Origin: Streptomyces antimicrobicus
GTDB lineage: Bacteria; Actinomycetota; Actinomycetes; Streptomycetales; Streptomycetaceae
Reading direction: 5' to 3'
Assembly: GCF_020532625.1 (NCBI RefSeq)
Contig: NZ_JAJAUY010000029.1
Coordinates: 1-53,692 of the forward strand
Length of the DNA stretch: 53,692 bases
The notes beneath the pieces are model-generated. The model searched no databases. It saw only the letters and a list, made by a program, of their open reading frames with translations, and was not told the origin of the DNA. A program made the position numbers and the translations under genes. This document shows, one piece after another, positions 16,200-24,747 of the stretch. Every line of letters starts with the position of its first letter. The stretch's first letter is position 1.

Positions 16200-16742
16200 T
16201 CACTTCCTGCCGCCGAGGACCTGGCCCAGGAGCTCCCCGAGATCGAGGCCGGAGGCGGGGGCGGGAGGGGTGCCGGGTGCGGCGCCCGGGGCGGCGCCGG
16301 CGCGCGGGCCGCCCGCCTTGGCGCCCGCGCGCCTGGCGAGGACGGTCAGGACGACCGGGATCAGCATCTCGACGACCCGGTTGACGGTGGCCGGAGGGAA
16401 GCCGGTCTTCTTCGCGACGGCGTTCGCCACGGGCTTGGACACCTTGGCGAGCACCCCGGCCATCATCCCGCCGCCGAGCAGCCCGCCGAGGCCGCCGCCG
16501 AGCGAGGCGACGCCCTGGAGCGGCGCCGACTGCGGCTCGGCGACCTCGGCGAAGGCCTGGCGGACCTCGTCGGCCCCGTCCCCGTCGGCCCGCTCCTGCA
16601 GTCCGCCGGCGAGGGCGCCGACGGTGGTGCCGACGGTCTCGCGGGCGCCGCTCGCGTCGGTGTCGAGCAGCCCGGCGATCTCCTGGAGCCTGTCGTCGCC
16701 GAGCTCGTGGAGGACGTCGTCCTCGAAGGAAGATTCACTCAT
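16200..16742 (-). CDS. DUF937-domain protein
   Basis: At 180 residues it has the DUF937 pattern of a helical N-terminal part (DDVLHELGDDRLQEIAGLL), then Gly-rich GLGGLLGGGMM, then VAKKTGFPPATVNRVVEMLIPVVL. The C-terminus is an Ala/Gly/Pro-rich linker ending in GLDLGELLGQVLGGRK. The biochemical function of the family is not established. The gene reads away from recD2, with a 300-base gap between starts. Confidence 0.85.
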   Translation of the reverse strand: MSESSFEDDVLHELGDDRLQEIAGLLDTDASGARETVGTTVGALAGGLQERADGDGADEVRQAFAEVAEPQSAPLQGVASLGGGLGGLLGGGMMAGVLAKVSKPVANAVAKKTGFPPATVNRVVEMLIPVVLTVLARRAGAKAGGPRAGAAPGAAPGTPPAPASGLDLGELLGQVLGGRK

Positions 16743-16936
16743 GCCGGAAACGCTACGTCCGTGGTGATTTGACGGGGTGACGACGCGCCTGCTCCGGGCC
16801 GTTCGGTAACGGAAAAATAAACTCCGCTCCGGCCGTGCAACCGTTCGCGCGAGCCGCGGGTCGTACGGTGCGTCGGCACTTCCGGGAGGGGATCTGGGGG
16901 GATCGGGAAGTCCGGCACGGGAGGGGTAACCGTTGA

Positions 16937-16963
16937 GGGGGTCCGGCCGTCGGCCGGGCCCCC
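16937..16963. terminator. GC-rich 12-bp hairpin in the recD2 upstream region
   Basis: GGGGGTCCGGCC (16937-16948) pairs with GGCCGGGCCCCC (16952-16963) with one G-T wobble and a 3-base loop. It lies 80 bases before the recD2 start in the 300-base divergent gap. There is no long T run after it, so it may be a factor-dependent terminator, an attenuator in the recD2 leader, or an mRNA-stabilising hairpin. The rest of the gap holds G-rich tracts and no gene that I can support. Confidence 0.5.
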
Positions 16964-17042
16964 TTCATCGTTCCCCGGCCGCGGGGGACGGGGTTGTCCA
17001 CAGGCCGGCCGCGGTGTCGGCGGGCGGCGGTAACGTCGGATC

Positions 17043-19271
17043 ATGTCCAATCTGGCGGTGGTGGAAGGGGTGCTCGAGCGGATCACGTACGCCAACGAGG
17101 AGAACGGCTACACGGTCGCCCGCGTCGACACCGGACGCGGCGGCGGGGACCTCCTCACGGTGGTGGGATCGCTGCTCGGCGCGCAACCCGGCGAGTCGCT
17201 GCGGATGGAGGGCCGCTGGGGCTCCCACCCGCAGTACGGCCGGCAGTTCGTCTGCGAGAACTACACGACGGTGCTGCCCGCGACGATCCAGGGCATCCGC
17301 CGCTACCTGGGCTCCGGTCTGATCAAGGGCATCGGCCCGCGGATCGCCGACCGGATCGTGGAGCACTTCGGCACGGCCACGCTCGACGTCATCGAGGCCG
17401 AGCCGAAGCGCCTGATCGAGGTGCCGGGCCTGGGCCCGAAGCGCACGAAGCTGATCGGCGCGGCCTGGGAGGAGCAGAAGGCCATCAAGGAGGTCATGGT
17501 CTTCCTCCAGGGAGTGGGGGTCACCACCTCCATCGCGGTCCGCATCTACAAGCAGTACGGCGACGCCTCCGTCTCCGTGGTGAAGAACCAGCCGTACCGG
17601 CTCGCCGCCGACGTCTGGGGCATCGGCTTCCTCACCGCCGACCGGATCGCGCAGTCCGTCGGCATACCGCACGACAGCCCCGAGCGGGTCAAGGCCGGCC
17701 TGCAGTACGCCCTGTCCCAGTCCACCGACCAGGGCCACTGCTTCCTGCCCGAGGAGCGGCTGATCGCCGACGGGGTCAAGCTGCTCCAGGTCGACACCGG
17801 GCTGGTCATCGAGTGCCTCGCCGAGCTGGCCGCCGACCCGGAGGGCGTCGTACGCGAGGCCGTGCCCGACCCGGACGGCGGGGACCCGGTCACGGCGGTC
17901 TACCTGGTGCCGTTCCACCGGGCCGAGCTGTCGCTGACCGGCCAGCTGCGCCGGCTGCTGCAGGCCGAGGACGACCGGATGCCGGGCTTCCAGGACGTCG
18001 ACTGGGACCGGGCGCTGAGCTGGCTGGCCGGGCGGACCGGGGCCGACCTCGCCCCGGAGCAGCGGGACGCGGTGCGCCTGGCCCTGACCCGGAAGGTCGC
18101 GGTGCTCACCGGCGGGCCGGGCTGCGGCAAGTCCTTCACCGTGCGCTCGATCGTGGAGCTCGCCCGCGCCAAGAAGGCCAAGGTGGTGCTGGCCGCGCCC
18201 ACCGGCCGCGCCGCCAAGCGGCTGGCGGAGCTGACCGGGGCCGAGGCCTCCACGGTGCACCGGCTGCTGGAGCTCAAGCCCGGCGGGGACGCGGCGTACG
18301 ACCGCGACCGGCCGCTGGACGCCGACCTGGTCGTGGTCGACGAGGCCTCGATGCTGGATCTGCTGCTGGCGAACAAGCTGGTCAAGGCCGTGGCGCCGGG
18401 CGCCCACCTGCTGTTCGTGGGGGACGTGGACCAGCTGCCGTCCGTCGGGGCGGGCGAGGTGCTGCGGGACCTGCTGGCCGAGGGCGGCCCGGTCCCGGCG
18501 GTGCGGCTCACCCGCATCTTCCGGCAGGCCCAGAAGTCGGGCGTGGTCACCAACGCGCACCGGATCAACTCCGGGCTGCCGCCTCTGACCGACGGGCTGC
18601 CGGACTTCTTCCTCTTCGCCGAGGAGGACACCGAGGCGGCCGGCCGGCTCACGGTGGACGTCGCGGCCCGCCGGATCCCGGCCCGGTTCGGCCTCGACCC
18701 GCGGCGCGACGTCCAGGTCCTGGCCCCCATGCACCGCGGGCCCGCCGGGGCCGGCACGCTCAACGGGCTGCTCCAGGAGGCGATCACCCCGGCCCGGCCC
18801 ACCGTGGCCGAGAAGCGCTTCGGCGGCCGGGTCTTCCGGGTCGGCGACAAGGTCACCCAGATCCGCAACAACTACGAGAAGGGTGCCAACGGCGTCTTCA
18901 ACGGCACGGTCGGCGTGGTCACCGGCCTCGACCTGGACGAGCAGCGGCTGACGGTGCGCACCGAGGAGGACGAGGAGATCGGCTACGAATTCGGCGAGCT
19001 CGACGAGCTGGCCCACGCCTACGCCGTCACCATCCACCGTTCCCAGGGGAGTGAATACCCGGCGGTCGTGATACCGGTCACCACCGGGGCTTGGATGATG
19101 CTCCAGCGAAATCTGCTCTACACGGCGGTGACCAGGGCGAAGAAACTGGTCGTGCTCGTCGGTTCCCGCAAGGCGCTGGCGCAGGCCGTGCGTACGGTTT
19201 CCGCAGGCAGGAGGTACACCGCCGTCGCGGCTAGGCTGTCCGGCCGCATACCGGTGGGAATCATGACCTAG
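17043..19271 (+). CDS. recD2: RecD2-type ATP-dependent DNA helicase
   Basis: At 742 residues this is an SF1B helicase of the RecD2 class, which acts without RecBC. The N-terminal OB-like and helix-hairpin-helix part includes GSGLIKGIGPRIADRIVEHFG and VPGLGPKRTKLIG. The motor has Walker A TGGPGCGKSFT (about 357), Walker B LVVVDEASMLDLLL, and the late motifs YAVTIHRSQGSEYPAVVIP and NLLYTAVTRAKKLVVLVG. It is expected to unwind 5'-3' in DNA repair. No recB or recC lies nearby. It is followed by the citrate synthase leader. Confidence 0.95.
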   Translation: MSNLAVVEGVLERITYANEENGYTVARVDTGRGGGDLLTVVGSLLGAQPGESLRMEGRWGSHPQYGRQFVCENYTTVLPATIQGIRRYLGSGLIKGIGPRIADRIVEHFGTATLDVIEAEPKRLIEVPGLGPKRTKLIGAAWEEQKAIKEVMVFLQGVGVTTSIAVRIYKQYGDASVSVVKNQPYRLAADVWGIGFLTADRIAQSVGIPHDSPERVKAGLQYALSQSTDQGHCFLPEERLIADGVKLLQVDTGLVIECLAELAADPEGVVREAVPDPDGGDPVTAVYLVPFHRAELSLTGQLRRLLQAEDDRMPGFQDVDWDRALSWLAGRTGADLAPEQRDAVRLALTRKVAVLTGGPGCGKSFTVRSIVELARAKKAKVVLAAPTGRAAKRLAELTGAEASTVHRLLELKPGGDAAYDRDRPLDADLVVVDEASMLDLLLANKLVKAVAPGAHLLFVGDVDQLPSVGAGEVLRDLLAEGGPVPAVRLTRIFRQAQKSGVVTNAHRINSGLPPLTDGLPDFFLFAEEDTEAAGRLTVDVAARRIPARFGLDPRRDVQVLAPMHRGPAGAGTLNGLLQEAITPARPTVAEKRFGGRVFRVGDKVTQIRNNYEKGANGVFNGTVGVVTGLDLDEQRLTVRTEEDEEIGYEFGELDELAHAYAVTIHRSQGSEYPAVVIPVTTGAWMMLQRNLLYTAVTRAKKLVVLVGSRKALAQAVRTVSAGRRYTAVAARLSGRIPVGIMT

Positions 19272-19313
19272 GGTTTTGGCTACCGGCCCGGAGGGGGCAG
19301 GATGTTCAGGTTG

Positions 19314-19332
19314 GGCGGCACTGAGTGCCGCC
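19314..19332 (+). promoter_or_regulatory. 8-bp hairpin in the citrate synthase leader
   Basis: GGCGGCAC-TGA-GTGCCGCC is a perfect stem-loop 108 bases before the citrate synthase start, in a 168-base gap after recD2. TTCAACACC follows and there is no T tract. It could end recD2 transcription or structure the citA leader. Confidence 0.4.
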
Positions 19333-19439
19333 TTCAACACCAAAGGCCGACCCCGAGTGCACTCTCCTGCGCCAAATGGGGGAAGGTAGAGGCAGTCAGG
19401 GCACCTCGAAGAAGAGGCACTACGTCGGTGAGGGATGAC

Positions 19440-20729
19440 GTGAGCGACAACTCTGTAGTACTCCGGTACGCGGACGGTGAATACACCTACCCGGTGGTCG
19501 AGAGCACCGTCGGTGACAAGGGCTTCGACATCTCGAAGCTGCGGGCCCAGACCGGTCTGGTCACCCTGGACAGCGGCTACGGGAACACGGCGGCCTACAA
19601 GTCCGCCATTACCTACCTCGACGGTGAGCAGGGCATCCTGCGGTACCGCGGTTACCCCATCGAGCAGCTGGCCGAGCGCTCGACCTTCCTCGAGGTCGCG
19701 TACCTGCTGATCAACGGTGAGCTCCCGACCGTCGACCAGCTCGCGTCGTTCCGCAACGAGATCACCCAGCACACGCTGCTGCACGAGGACGTCAAGCGCT
19801 TCTACGACGGCTTCCCGCGCGACGCGCACCCGATGGCCATGCTGTCCTCCGTGGTCAGCGCGCTGTCGACGTTCTACCAGGACAGCCACAACCCGTTCGA
19901 CGAGAAGCAGCGCCACATCTCCACGATCCGGCTGCTGGCCAAGCTCCCGACGATCGCGGCGTACGCGTACAAGAAGTCGGTCGGCCACCCGGTGGTCTAC
20001 CCGCGCAACGACCTCGGCTACGTCGAGAACTTCCTGCGCATGACCTTCTCCGTGCCGGCCCAGGAGTACGAGCTCGACCCGGTGGTCGTCTCCGCGCTCG
20101 ACAAGCTGCTGATCCTGCACGCGGACCACGAGCAGAACTGCTCCACCTCCACCGTCCGCCTGGTCGGCTCCTCGCAGGCGAACATGTTCGCCTCGATCTC
20201 CGCCGGCATCAGCGCCCTGTGGGGCCCGCTGCACGGTGGCGCCAACCAGTCCGTGCTGGAGATGCTGGAAGGCATCGCGGCCAGCGGCGGCGACGTGGAC
20301 TCCTTCATCCGCAAGGTGAAGAACAAGGAGGACGGCGTCCGCCTGATGGGCTTCGGCCACCGCGTCTACAAGAGCTTCGACCCCCGGGCGAAGATCATCA
20401 AGGCGGCCGCCCACGACGTCCTCTCCGCCCTCGGCAAGAGCGACGAGCTGCTGGACATCGCGCTCAAGCTGGAGGAGCACGCGCTCGCCGACGAGTACTT
20501 CATCGAGCGCAACCTCTACCCGAACGTGGACTTCTACACCGGTCTGATCTACCGGGCCATGGGCTTCCCGACCGAGATGTTCACCGTGCTCTTCGCGCTC
20601 GGCCGGCTGCCCGGCTGGATCGCCCAGTGGCACGAGATGATCAAGGAGCCGGGTTCCCGCATCGGCCGCCCGCGCCAGATCTACACCGGCGAGGTCCTGC
20701 GCGACTTCGTCCCGGTCGAGGCCCGCTGA
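19440..20729 (+). CDS. citA: Citrate synthase (hexameric type)
   Basis: At 429 residues it catalyses acetyl-CoA + oxaloacetate to citrate, the first step of the TCA cycle. The catalytic signatures are HADHEQNCSTSTVR, LMGFGHRVYKSFDPRAK and LYPNVDFYTGLIYRAMG. The sequence is close to what I recall of S. coelicolor CitA, which starts at SDNSVVLRY. GTG at 19440, with AGGGA just upstream, is therefore chosen over the in-frame GTG at 19428 and codons further upstream. It is monocistronic and closed by a strong terminator. Confidence 0.96.
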   Translation: MSDNSVVLRYADGEYTYPVVESTVGDKGFDISKLRAQTGLVTLDSGYGNTAAYKSAITYLDGEQGILRYRGYPIEQLAERSTFLEVAYLLINGELPTVDQLASFRNEITQHTLLHEDVKRFYDGFPRDAHPMAMLSSVVSALSTFYQDSHNPFDEKQRHISTIRLLAKLPTIAAYAYKKSVGHPVVYPRNDLGYVENFLRMTFSVPAQEYELDPVVVSALDKLLILHADHEQNCSTSTVRLVGSSQANMFASISAGISALWGPLHGGANQSVLEMLEGIAASGGDVDSFIRKVKNKEDGVRLMGFGHRVYKSFDPRAKIIKAAAHDVLSALGKSDELLDIALKLEEHALADEYFIERNLYPNVDFYTGLIYRAMGFPTEMFTVLFALGRLPGWIAQWHEMIKEPGSRIGRPRQIYTGEVLRDFVPVEAR

Positions 20730-20767
20730 CCTCGGCCCGGGCCGGCTGACCTGGGCCCGGGTCCGCC

Positions 20768-20819
20768 GGTCCGTCGGCTTCGGCCCGGGCCTGGTGGTCC
20801 GTCGGCTTCGGCCCGGGCC
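20768..20819. repeat. 24-bp direct repeat downstream of citA
   Basis: The 24-base block 20768-20791 (begins GGTCCGTCGGCTTCGG) is repeated exactly at 20796-20819 after a 4-base spacer, between the citA stop and its terminator. It is part of a longer run of CCCGGGCC motifs. Confidence 0.8.
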
Positions 20820-20849
20820 CGCCGGGCCCGGGTCCCCTCCGGCAAGCGA

Positions 20850-20903
20850 AAAGCGCCCCGCCGTCGATCCCCCCACGGGTCGACGGTCGGGGCGCTTTCC
20901 TTT
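20850..20903. terminator. Strong bidirectional rho-independent-like terminator
   Basis: AAAGCGCCCCG-CCGTCGA (20850-20867) pairs with TCGACGG-TCGGGGCGCTTT (20880-20898), about 18 base pairs with one bulge and a 12-base loop. It is followed by CCTTT on the plus strand and preceded by GCGAAAA on the left. It lies between convergent citA and copA and should serve both. Confidence 0.9.
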
Positions 20904-21148
20904 CCCCGGAACGGATTCCCCCCACGGGACCCGAACCGGGGCGTCGGTGTCTGCCGGGACCCGCACGGGTCGGGAAGGCCGCTCAAAGCTCCCGCGGGTA
21001 CGTGCCCCGGCCCAGCTGCGCCGGACGTCCCCCAAGACGTTCCTGGCTCGCCCCATTAGACCCACGACCACCGCGGATGGTTACGTTCCCGTCACTGTGA
21101 TCTGCGTCTCCTGTGAAGGAGGTGTGTGCGCGGCGCGGAGGCCGGACA

Positions 21149-23428
21149 CTAGCGGAACGAGCGCAACCGCAGGCTGTTGGTGACCACGAACACCGAGGAG
21201 AAGGCCATGGCCGCCCCGGCGATCATCGGGTTCAGCAGCCCCGCGGCGGCCAGCGGCAGGGCGGCGAGGTTGTAACCGAAGGCCCAGAACAGGTTGCCCT
21301 TGATGGTGGCCAGGGTCCGCCGGGAGAGCCGGATGGCGTCGGCCGCGACCCGCAGGTCCCCGCGGACGAGGGTGAGGTCGCCCGCCTCGATGGCGGCGTC
21401 GGTGCCGGTACCCATGGCCAGCCCGAGGTCCGCCTGCGCCAGGGCGGCCGCGTCGTTGACCCCGTCGCCCACCATGGCGACCGTACGGCCCTGCGCCTGG
21501 AGCCGGCGTACGACGTCGACCTTGTCCTGGGGGAGCACCTCGGCGACGACCTCTTCGATGCCCACCTGGCGGGCGACGGTGTCGGCCACCGCCCGGTTGT
21601 CGCCGGTCAGCAGGATCGGGGTGAGCCCGAGGGCCCGCAGCCGGGCGACCGCCTCGGCGCTGGTCTCCTTCACGGCGTCGGCCACCGTCAGCACACCGCG
21701 GGCCGCGCCGTCCCAGGCCACCAGGACCGCCGTCGAGCCCTGGGCCTCGGCCTGCGCCTTGGCGGCGGCGAGGGGGGCGGGCAGGGAGATCGACCAGTCG
21801 GTCAGGAGGCGCTCGCGGCCGACGAGGACCGCGTGGCCGTCCACCACGCCCTGCACGCCGAGGCCGGGGACGTTCTGGAACCCCTCGGGGACGGGCAGGT
21901 CGCCGCCGGTCCGTTCGACGGCGCCGGTGGCGACGGCGCGGGCGATCGGGTGCTCGGAGGCGTGCTCCAGGGCGCCCGCCAGCCGCAGCAGTTCGGCCTC
22001 GGCCACTCCGTCGGCCGGCCGGACGTCGGTGAGGGTCATGGTGCCGGTCGTGACGGTGCCGGTCTTGTCGAGGACGACGGTGTCCACCTTGCGGGTGGAC
22101 TCCAGCACCTCGGGGCCCTTGATGAGGATGCCGAGCTGGGCGCCGCGCCCGGTGCCGACCAGGAGGGCGGTGGGGGTGGCCAGGCCCAGGGCGCAGGGGC
22201 AGGCGATGATCAGGACGGCCACGGCGGCGGTGAACGCGGCGGTGGCGTTGCCGGTGGCGAGCCACCAGGTCAGCCAGGTGCCGAGCGCGATCACCAGCAC
22301 CACGGGCACGAACACGGCGGAGATCCGGTCGGCCAGCCGCTGGACCTCGGCCTTGCCGTTCTGGGCGTCCTCGACGAGCTTGGCCATCCGCGCCAGCTGG
22401 GTGTCGGCGCCGACCCGGGTGGCTTCCACGACGAGCCGGCCGGCGGTGTTGACCGTGGCCCCGGTGACGCCGTCGCCGGGGCGGACGTCGACGGGGACGG
22501 ACTCGCCGGTGAGCATGGACGCGTCCACGGCCGAGGTGCCCTCGACCACGGTCCCGTCGGTCGCGATCTTCTCGCCGGGGCGGACCACGAACCGCTCGCC
22601 GACCCGCAGCCGGTCGACCGGGATCCGCACCTCGGCGCCCCCGCGCAGCACGGCGACGTCCTTGGCGCCGAGCTCCAGGAGCGCCTTCAGGGCGGCGCCC
22701 GCCTTGCGCTTGGAACGGGCCTCCAGATAGCGGCCGAGCAGGATGAACGTGACGACGCCGGAGGCGACCTCCAGGTAGAGGGCCGAGGAGGCGTCCGTAC
22801 GGGAGAGGGCCAGGTCGAATCCGTGCCGCATGCCGGGCATCCCCGCGTGGCCGAAGAACAGCGCCCACACGGACCAGGCGAACGCGGCGAGGGTGCCGAC
22901 CGAGACCAGGGTGTCCATGGTGGCGGCGCCGTGCCGGGCGTTGGTCCAGGCGGCCCGGTGGAAGGGCAGCGCCCCCCAGACGGCCACGGGGGCGGCCAGG
23001 GTCAGGCTGAGCCACTGCCAGTTGTCGAACTGCAGGGCGGGAACCATCGACAGGACGACGACGGGCAGGGCGAGCACGGCCGAGACCAGCAGCCGCTGGC
23101 GCAGGGCCGCCAGTTCGGCGTCCGGGCCGGGCGCCGGGGCGCCCTCCCGGGCCGGACCGGTGGCTTCCGGTTCCGGTTCGGGCTCCGGCGGTGGGGGTTC
23201 CGAGGCGGTGTAGCCGGTCTTCACCACGGTCGCGATCAGGTCGGCGACCTGGACGTCCCCGCCGTAGGAGATCTTGGCCTTCTCGGTGGCGAAGTTCACC
23301 GTGGCGCTCACGCCGTCCATCCGGTTGAGCTTCTTCTCGATCCGGGCCGCGCAGGAGGCGCAGGTCATCCCGCCGATCGAGAGTTCCACCGCCGCTATGG
23401 GCCCGTCGTGCACAGTGCTGCTGCTCAT
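21149..23428 (-). CDS. copA: Copper-exporting P1B-type ATPase
   Basis: At about 759 residues it has one N-terminal heavy-metal-binding domain ([18 protein letters not shown]), a Pro/Glu-rich spacer and eight predicted helices. The metal-transport motif CPC is in IIACPCALG (about 408), with [11 protein letters not shown] (about 451), the HP motif [10 protein letters not shown] and the hinge [18 protein letters not shown] (about 650). These define a Cu+ exporter. ATG at 23428 is preferred over an upstream TTG at 23440. It follows copZ on the same strand by 87 bases, behind a CsoR-like operator, so it should be copper-induced. Confidence 0.95.
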   Translation of the reverse strand: MSSSTVHDGPIAAVELSIGGMTCASCAARIEKKLNRMDGVSATVNFATEKAKISYGGDVQVADLIATVVKTGYTASEPPPPEPEPEPEATGPAREGAPAPGPDAELAALRQRLLVSAVLALPVVVLSMVPALQFDNWQWLSLTLAAPVAVWGALPFHRAAWTNARHGAATMDTLVSVGTLAAFAWSVWALFFGHAGMPGMRHGFDLALSRTDASSALYLEVASGVVTFILLGRYLEARSKRKAGAALKALLELGAKDVAVLRGGAEVRIPVDRLRVGERFVVRPGEKIATDGTVVEGTSAVDASMLTGESVPVDVRPGDGVTGATVNTAGRLVVEATRVGADTQLARMAKLVEDAQNGKAEVQRLADRISAVFVPVVLVIALGTWLTWWLATGNATAAFTAAVAVLIIACPCALGLATPTALLVGTGRGAQLGILIKGPEVLESTRKVDTVVLDKTGTVTTGTMTLTDVRPADGVAEAELLRLAGALEHASEHPIARAVATGAVERTGGDLPVPEGFQNVPGLGVQGVVDGHAVLVGRERLLTDWSISLPAPLAAAKAQAEAQGSTAVLVAWDGAARGVLTVADAVKETSAEAVARLRALGLTPILLTGDNRAVADTVARQVGIEEVVAEVLPQDKVDVVRRLQAQGRTVAMVGDGVNDAAALAQADLGLAMGTGTDAAIEAGDLTLVRGDLRVAADAIRLSRRTLATIKGNLFWAFGYNLAALPLAAAGLLNPMIAGAAMAFSSVFVVTNSLRLRSFR

Positions 23429-23515
23429 GTCCGGTTCCAAGGGGGAAGGCCGGGTCGGTTCAGAACCAGTATCAGCTGGCCGGAACCGGCCCGGCGGTCG
23501 ACGCTGGGGTGGGGC

Positions 23516-23749
23516 TCAGACCTGGCCGGCGAACTCGTAGCCGGCCTCGTCCACGGCGGCGCGCACGGCGTCCTCGGCGAGCGGCGCCTCGGAGACCACC
23601 GTGACCTCGCCGGTGGCGGCGACGGCCTTGACCGAGGTGACCCCGGCCAGGGCGGAGATCTCTGCGGTCACCGCGCCCTCGCAGTGCCCGCAGGTCATGC
23701 CGGTCACGCGGTAGACGGTGGTGGTCCGGGTGTCCGTCTCGGCGGTCAT
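23516..23749 (-). CDS. copZ: Copper chaperone CopZ-like (HMA domain)
   Basis: At 77 residues this is a single heavy-metal-associated domain with the Cu-binding loop VTGMTCGHCEGAVTAEI at residues 15-31 and the C-terminal AVDEAGYEFAG typical of CopZ. It would bind cytosolic Cu+ and deliver it to CopA, encoded just downstream. The CsoR-like operator is 80 bases upstream of its start. Confidence 0.93.
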   Translation of the reverse strand: MTAETDTRTTTVYRVTGMTCGHCEGAVTAEISALAGVTSVKAVAATGEVTVVSEAPLAEDAVRAAVDEAGYEFAGQV

Positions 23750-23828
23750 GTCGTTCTCCTCTTCGGGCGCGTATCGGGTCGGCGGCGGGCCGCGACAGTA
23801 CGCCCCGGCCTTCCGTCTCCTCGACTAT

Positions 23829-23845
23829 ATACCCCTAGGGGGTAT
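23829..23845. promoter_or_regulatory. CsoR-like copper operator
   Basis: ATACCCCTAGGGGGTAT is the near-palindromic G-tract site expected for CsoR-family copper repressors. It sits upstream of copZ-copA and overlaps the TAG stop codon (23835-23837) of the preceding TetR-type gene. No csoR gene lies in the window, so the regulator would act from elsewhere. Confidence 0.85.
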
Positions 23846-24569
23846 CCAGGCGAGCGACGCGAGCATCTCCCGTGGCGGGTGCGGCCGTCGTGGTGGCCAT
23901 CGGCTCCAGGTACCGCAGCAGCACGGTCTTGAGCTCGGCGACGTATGCGGCGCGCTCGTCGCCCTCGGTGGCGAGGATCAGGTCCAGGGACGCCTTGAAG
24001 ATGCCGAGGATCATGTTCGAGACGTGGTGCAGCCGGGCCGGGTCCGCGTCCGGGGTGAAGGTGTGCAGGATGCCTTCGACCCGGGCCAGCAGGCCGGCGT
24101 GCAGCGCCTCGTGCTCCTGGGTGATGCCGGGCACGCCGGAGCCGTGCATGAGGGCCCAGAAGGCCGGGTTCTCGCAGTTGAACGCGATCACGGGGTCGAT
24201 GACGGCGTCCAGCAGCTCGGGCAGCGGCTTGTCCAGGTTCTCCGGCAGGAAGGCCTGGCCGTGCATCTCGTGGGCGCGCTGGAGCAGCTGCCCGCCCAGC
24301 TCGATCGCGATGGCCTCCTTGTTCGGGAAGAACTGGTACAGCGTGCCCGGCGACACGCCGGCCTCCCGTGCGATGGCGTTCGTGCTGGCGGCGGCGTAGC
24401 CGGTGCGGCAGAACACGCCGGCCGCGGCCGCCAGGAGCTGGGCGATCCGCCGCTCCCCGCGCGCCTGCCGGCGGCGTGGCGCGGCCGTCTTCTTGGTGCT
24501 CCCGGCGCTCCCGGCCTTCCCGGCGCTCCCTGCGTTCCCGGCGTTCCCGGCGTTCCCGGATTCCGGCAC
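23835..24569 (-). CDS. TetR-family transcriptional regulator with repeat-derived N-terminal extension
   Basis: At 244 residues, after an Ala/Gly/Asn-rich N-terminus of ~25 residues, it has a TetR HTH (RRIAQLLAAAAGVFC, TNAIAREAGVSPGTLYQFF, PNKEAIAIEL). The C-terminal ligand domain is generic. GTG at 24569 is supported by AAGGGAGA upstream and by loss of homology above it. A 9-bp tandem array (GGCGTTCCC on the plus strand, about 24498-24560) encodes the NAG/SAG triplets of the N-terminus. It is divergent from an MMPL transporter with two strong dyads between them, so it is probably autoregulated and represses the transporter. Confidence 0.9.
   Translation of the reverse strand: MPESGNAGNAGNAGSAGKAGSAGSTKKTAAPRRRQARGERRIAQLLAAAAGVFCRTGYAAASTNAIAREAGVSPGTLYQFFPNKEAIAIELGGQLLQRAHEMHGQAFLPENLDKPLPELLDAVIDPVIAFNCENPAFWALMHGSGVPGITQEHEALHAGLLARVEGILHTFTPDADPARLHHVSNMILGIFKASLDLILATEGDERAAYVAELKTVLLRYLEPMATTTAAPATGDARVARLDTP
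24498..24560. repeat. 9-bp tandem array inside the TetR coding start
   Basis: About seven degenerate copies of GGCGTTCCC / GGCGCTCCC lie in frame. On the minus strand they encode a run of Asn-Ala-Gly and Ser-Ala-Gly triplets ahead of the HTH. The reading frame is kept because the unit is a multiple of three. Confidence 0.85.
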
Positions 24570-24605
24570 TTCGTCTCCCTTGTTTCCCGATGTCTTCCGA
24601 GGTGG

Positions 24606-24668
24606 TTGACAAACGCGAGGGGTCGCTCGCATTGTGGGGTGAGTGAATGCGAGTGGTAGCTCGCGTTT
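24606..24668. promoter_or_regulatory. Twin TetR-type operator dyads and overlapping promoter
   Basis: Site 1: AAACGCGAG (24611-24619), 6-base spacer, CTCGCATT (24626-24633). Site 2: AATGCGAG (24646-24653), 6-base spacer, CTCGCGTTT (24660-24668). Each is an inverted repeat of AAYGCGAG-N6-CTCGCRTT, centres 34 bases apart, and the two sites mirror each other. A consensus -35 TTGACA (24606-24611) overlaps the left arm and is followed, after 18 bases, by a weak CATTGT -10 inside site 1, reading toward the MMPL gene. Repressor binding would occlude it. Confidence 0.85.
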
Positions 24669-24747
24669 CGAGTCTATGGCGTTGTGGTCGAAGTACATCG
24701 TGGTCGACGGTGTGCGTCGCGGTACGAGTGGAGGGGGACGCCGCGTC

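Noticed and set aside
16965..21071. Minus-strand frame of about 1,370 codons opposite recD2 and citA
   Set aside because: Shadow frame; recD2 and citA are unmistakable on the plus strand.
20904..21148. Possible small gene between the citA terminator and copA
   Set aside because: Short frames exist on both strands, but none has a plausible ribosome site with a recognisable product; the stretch is the 3' flank of two convergent genes.
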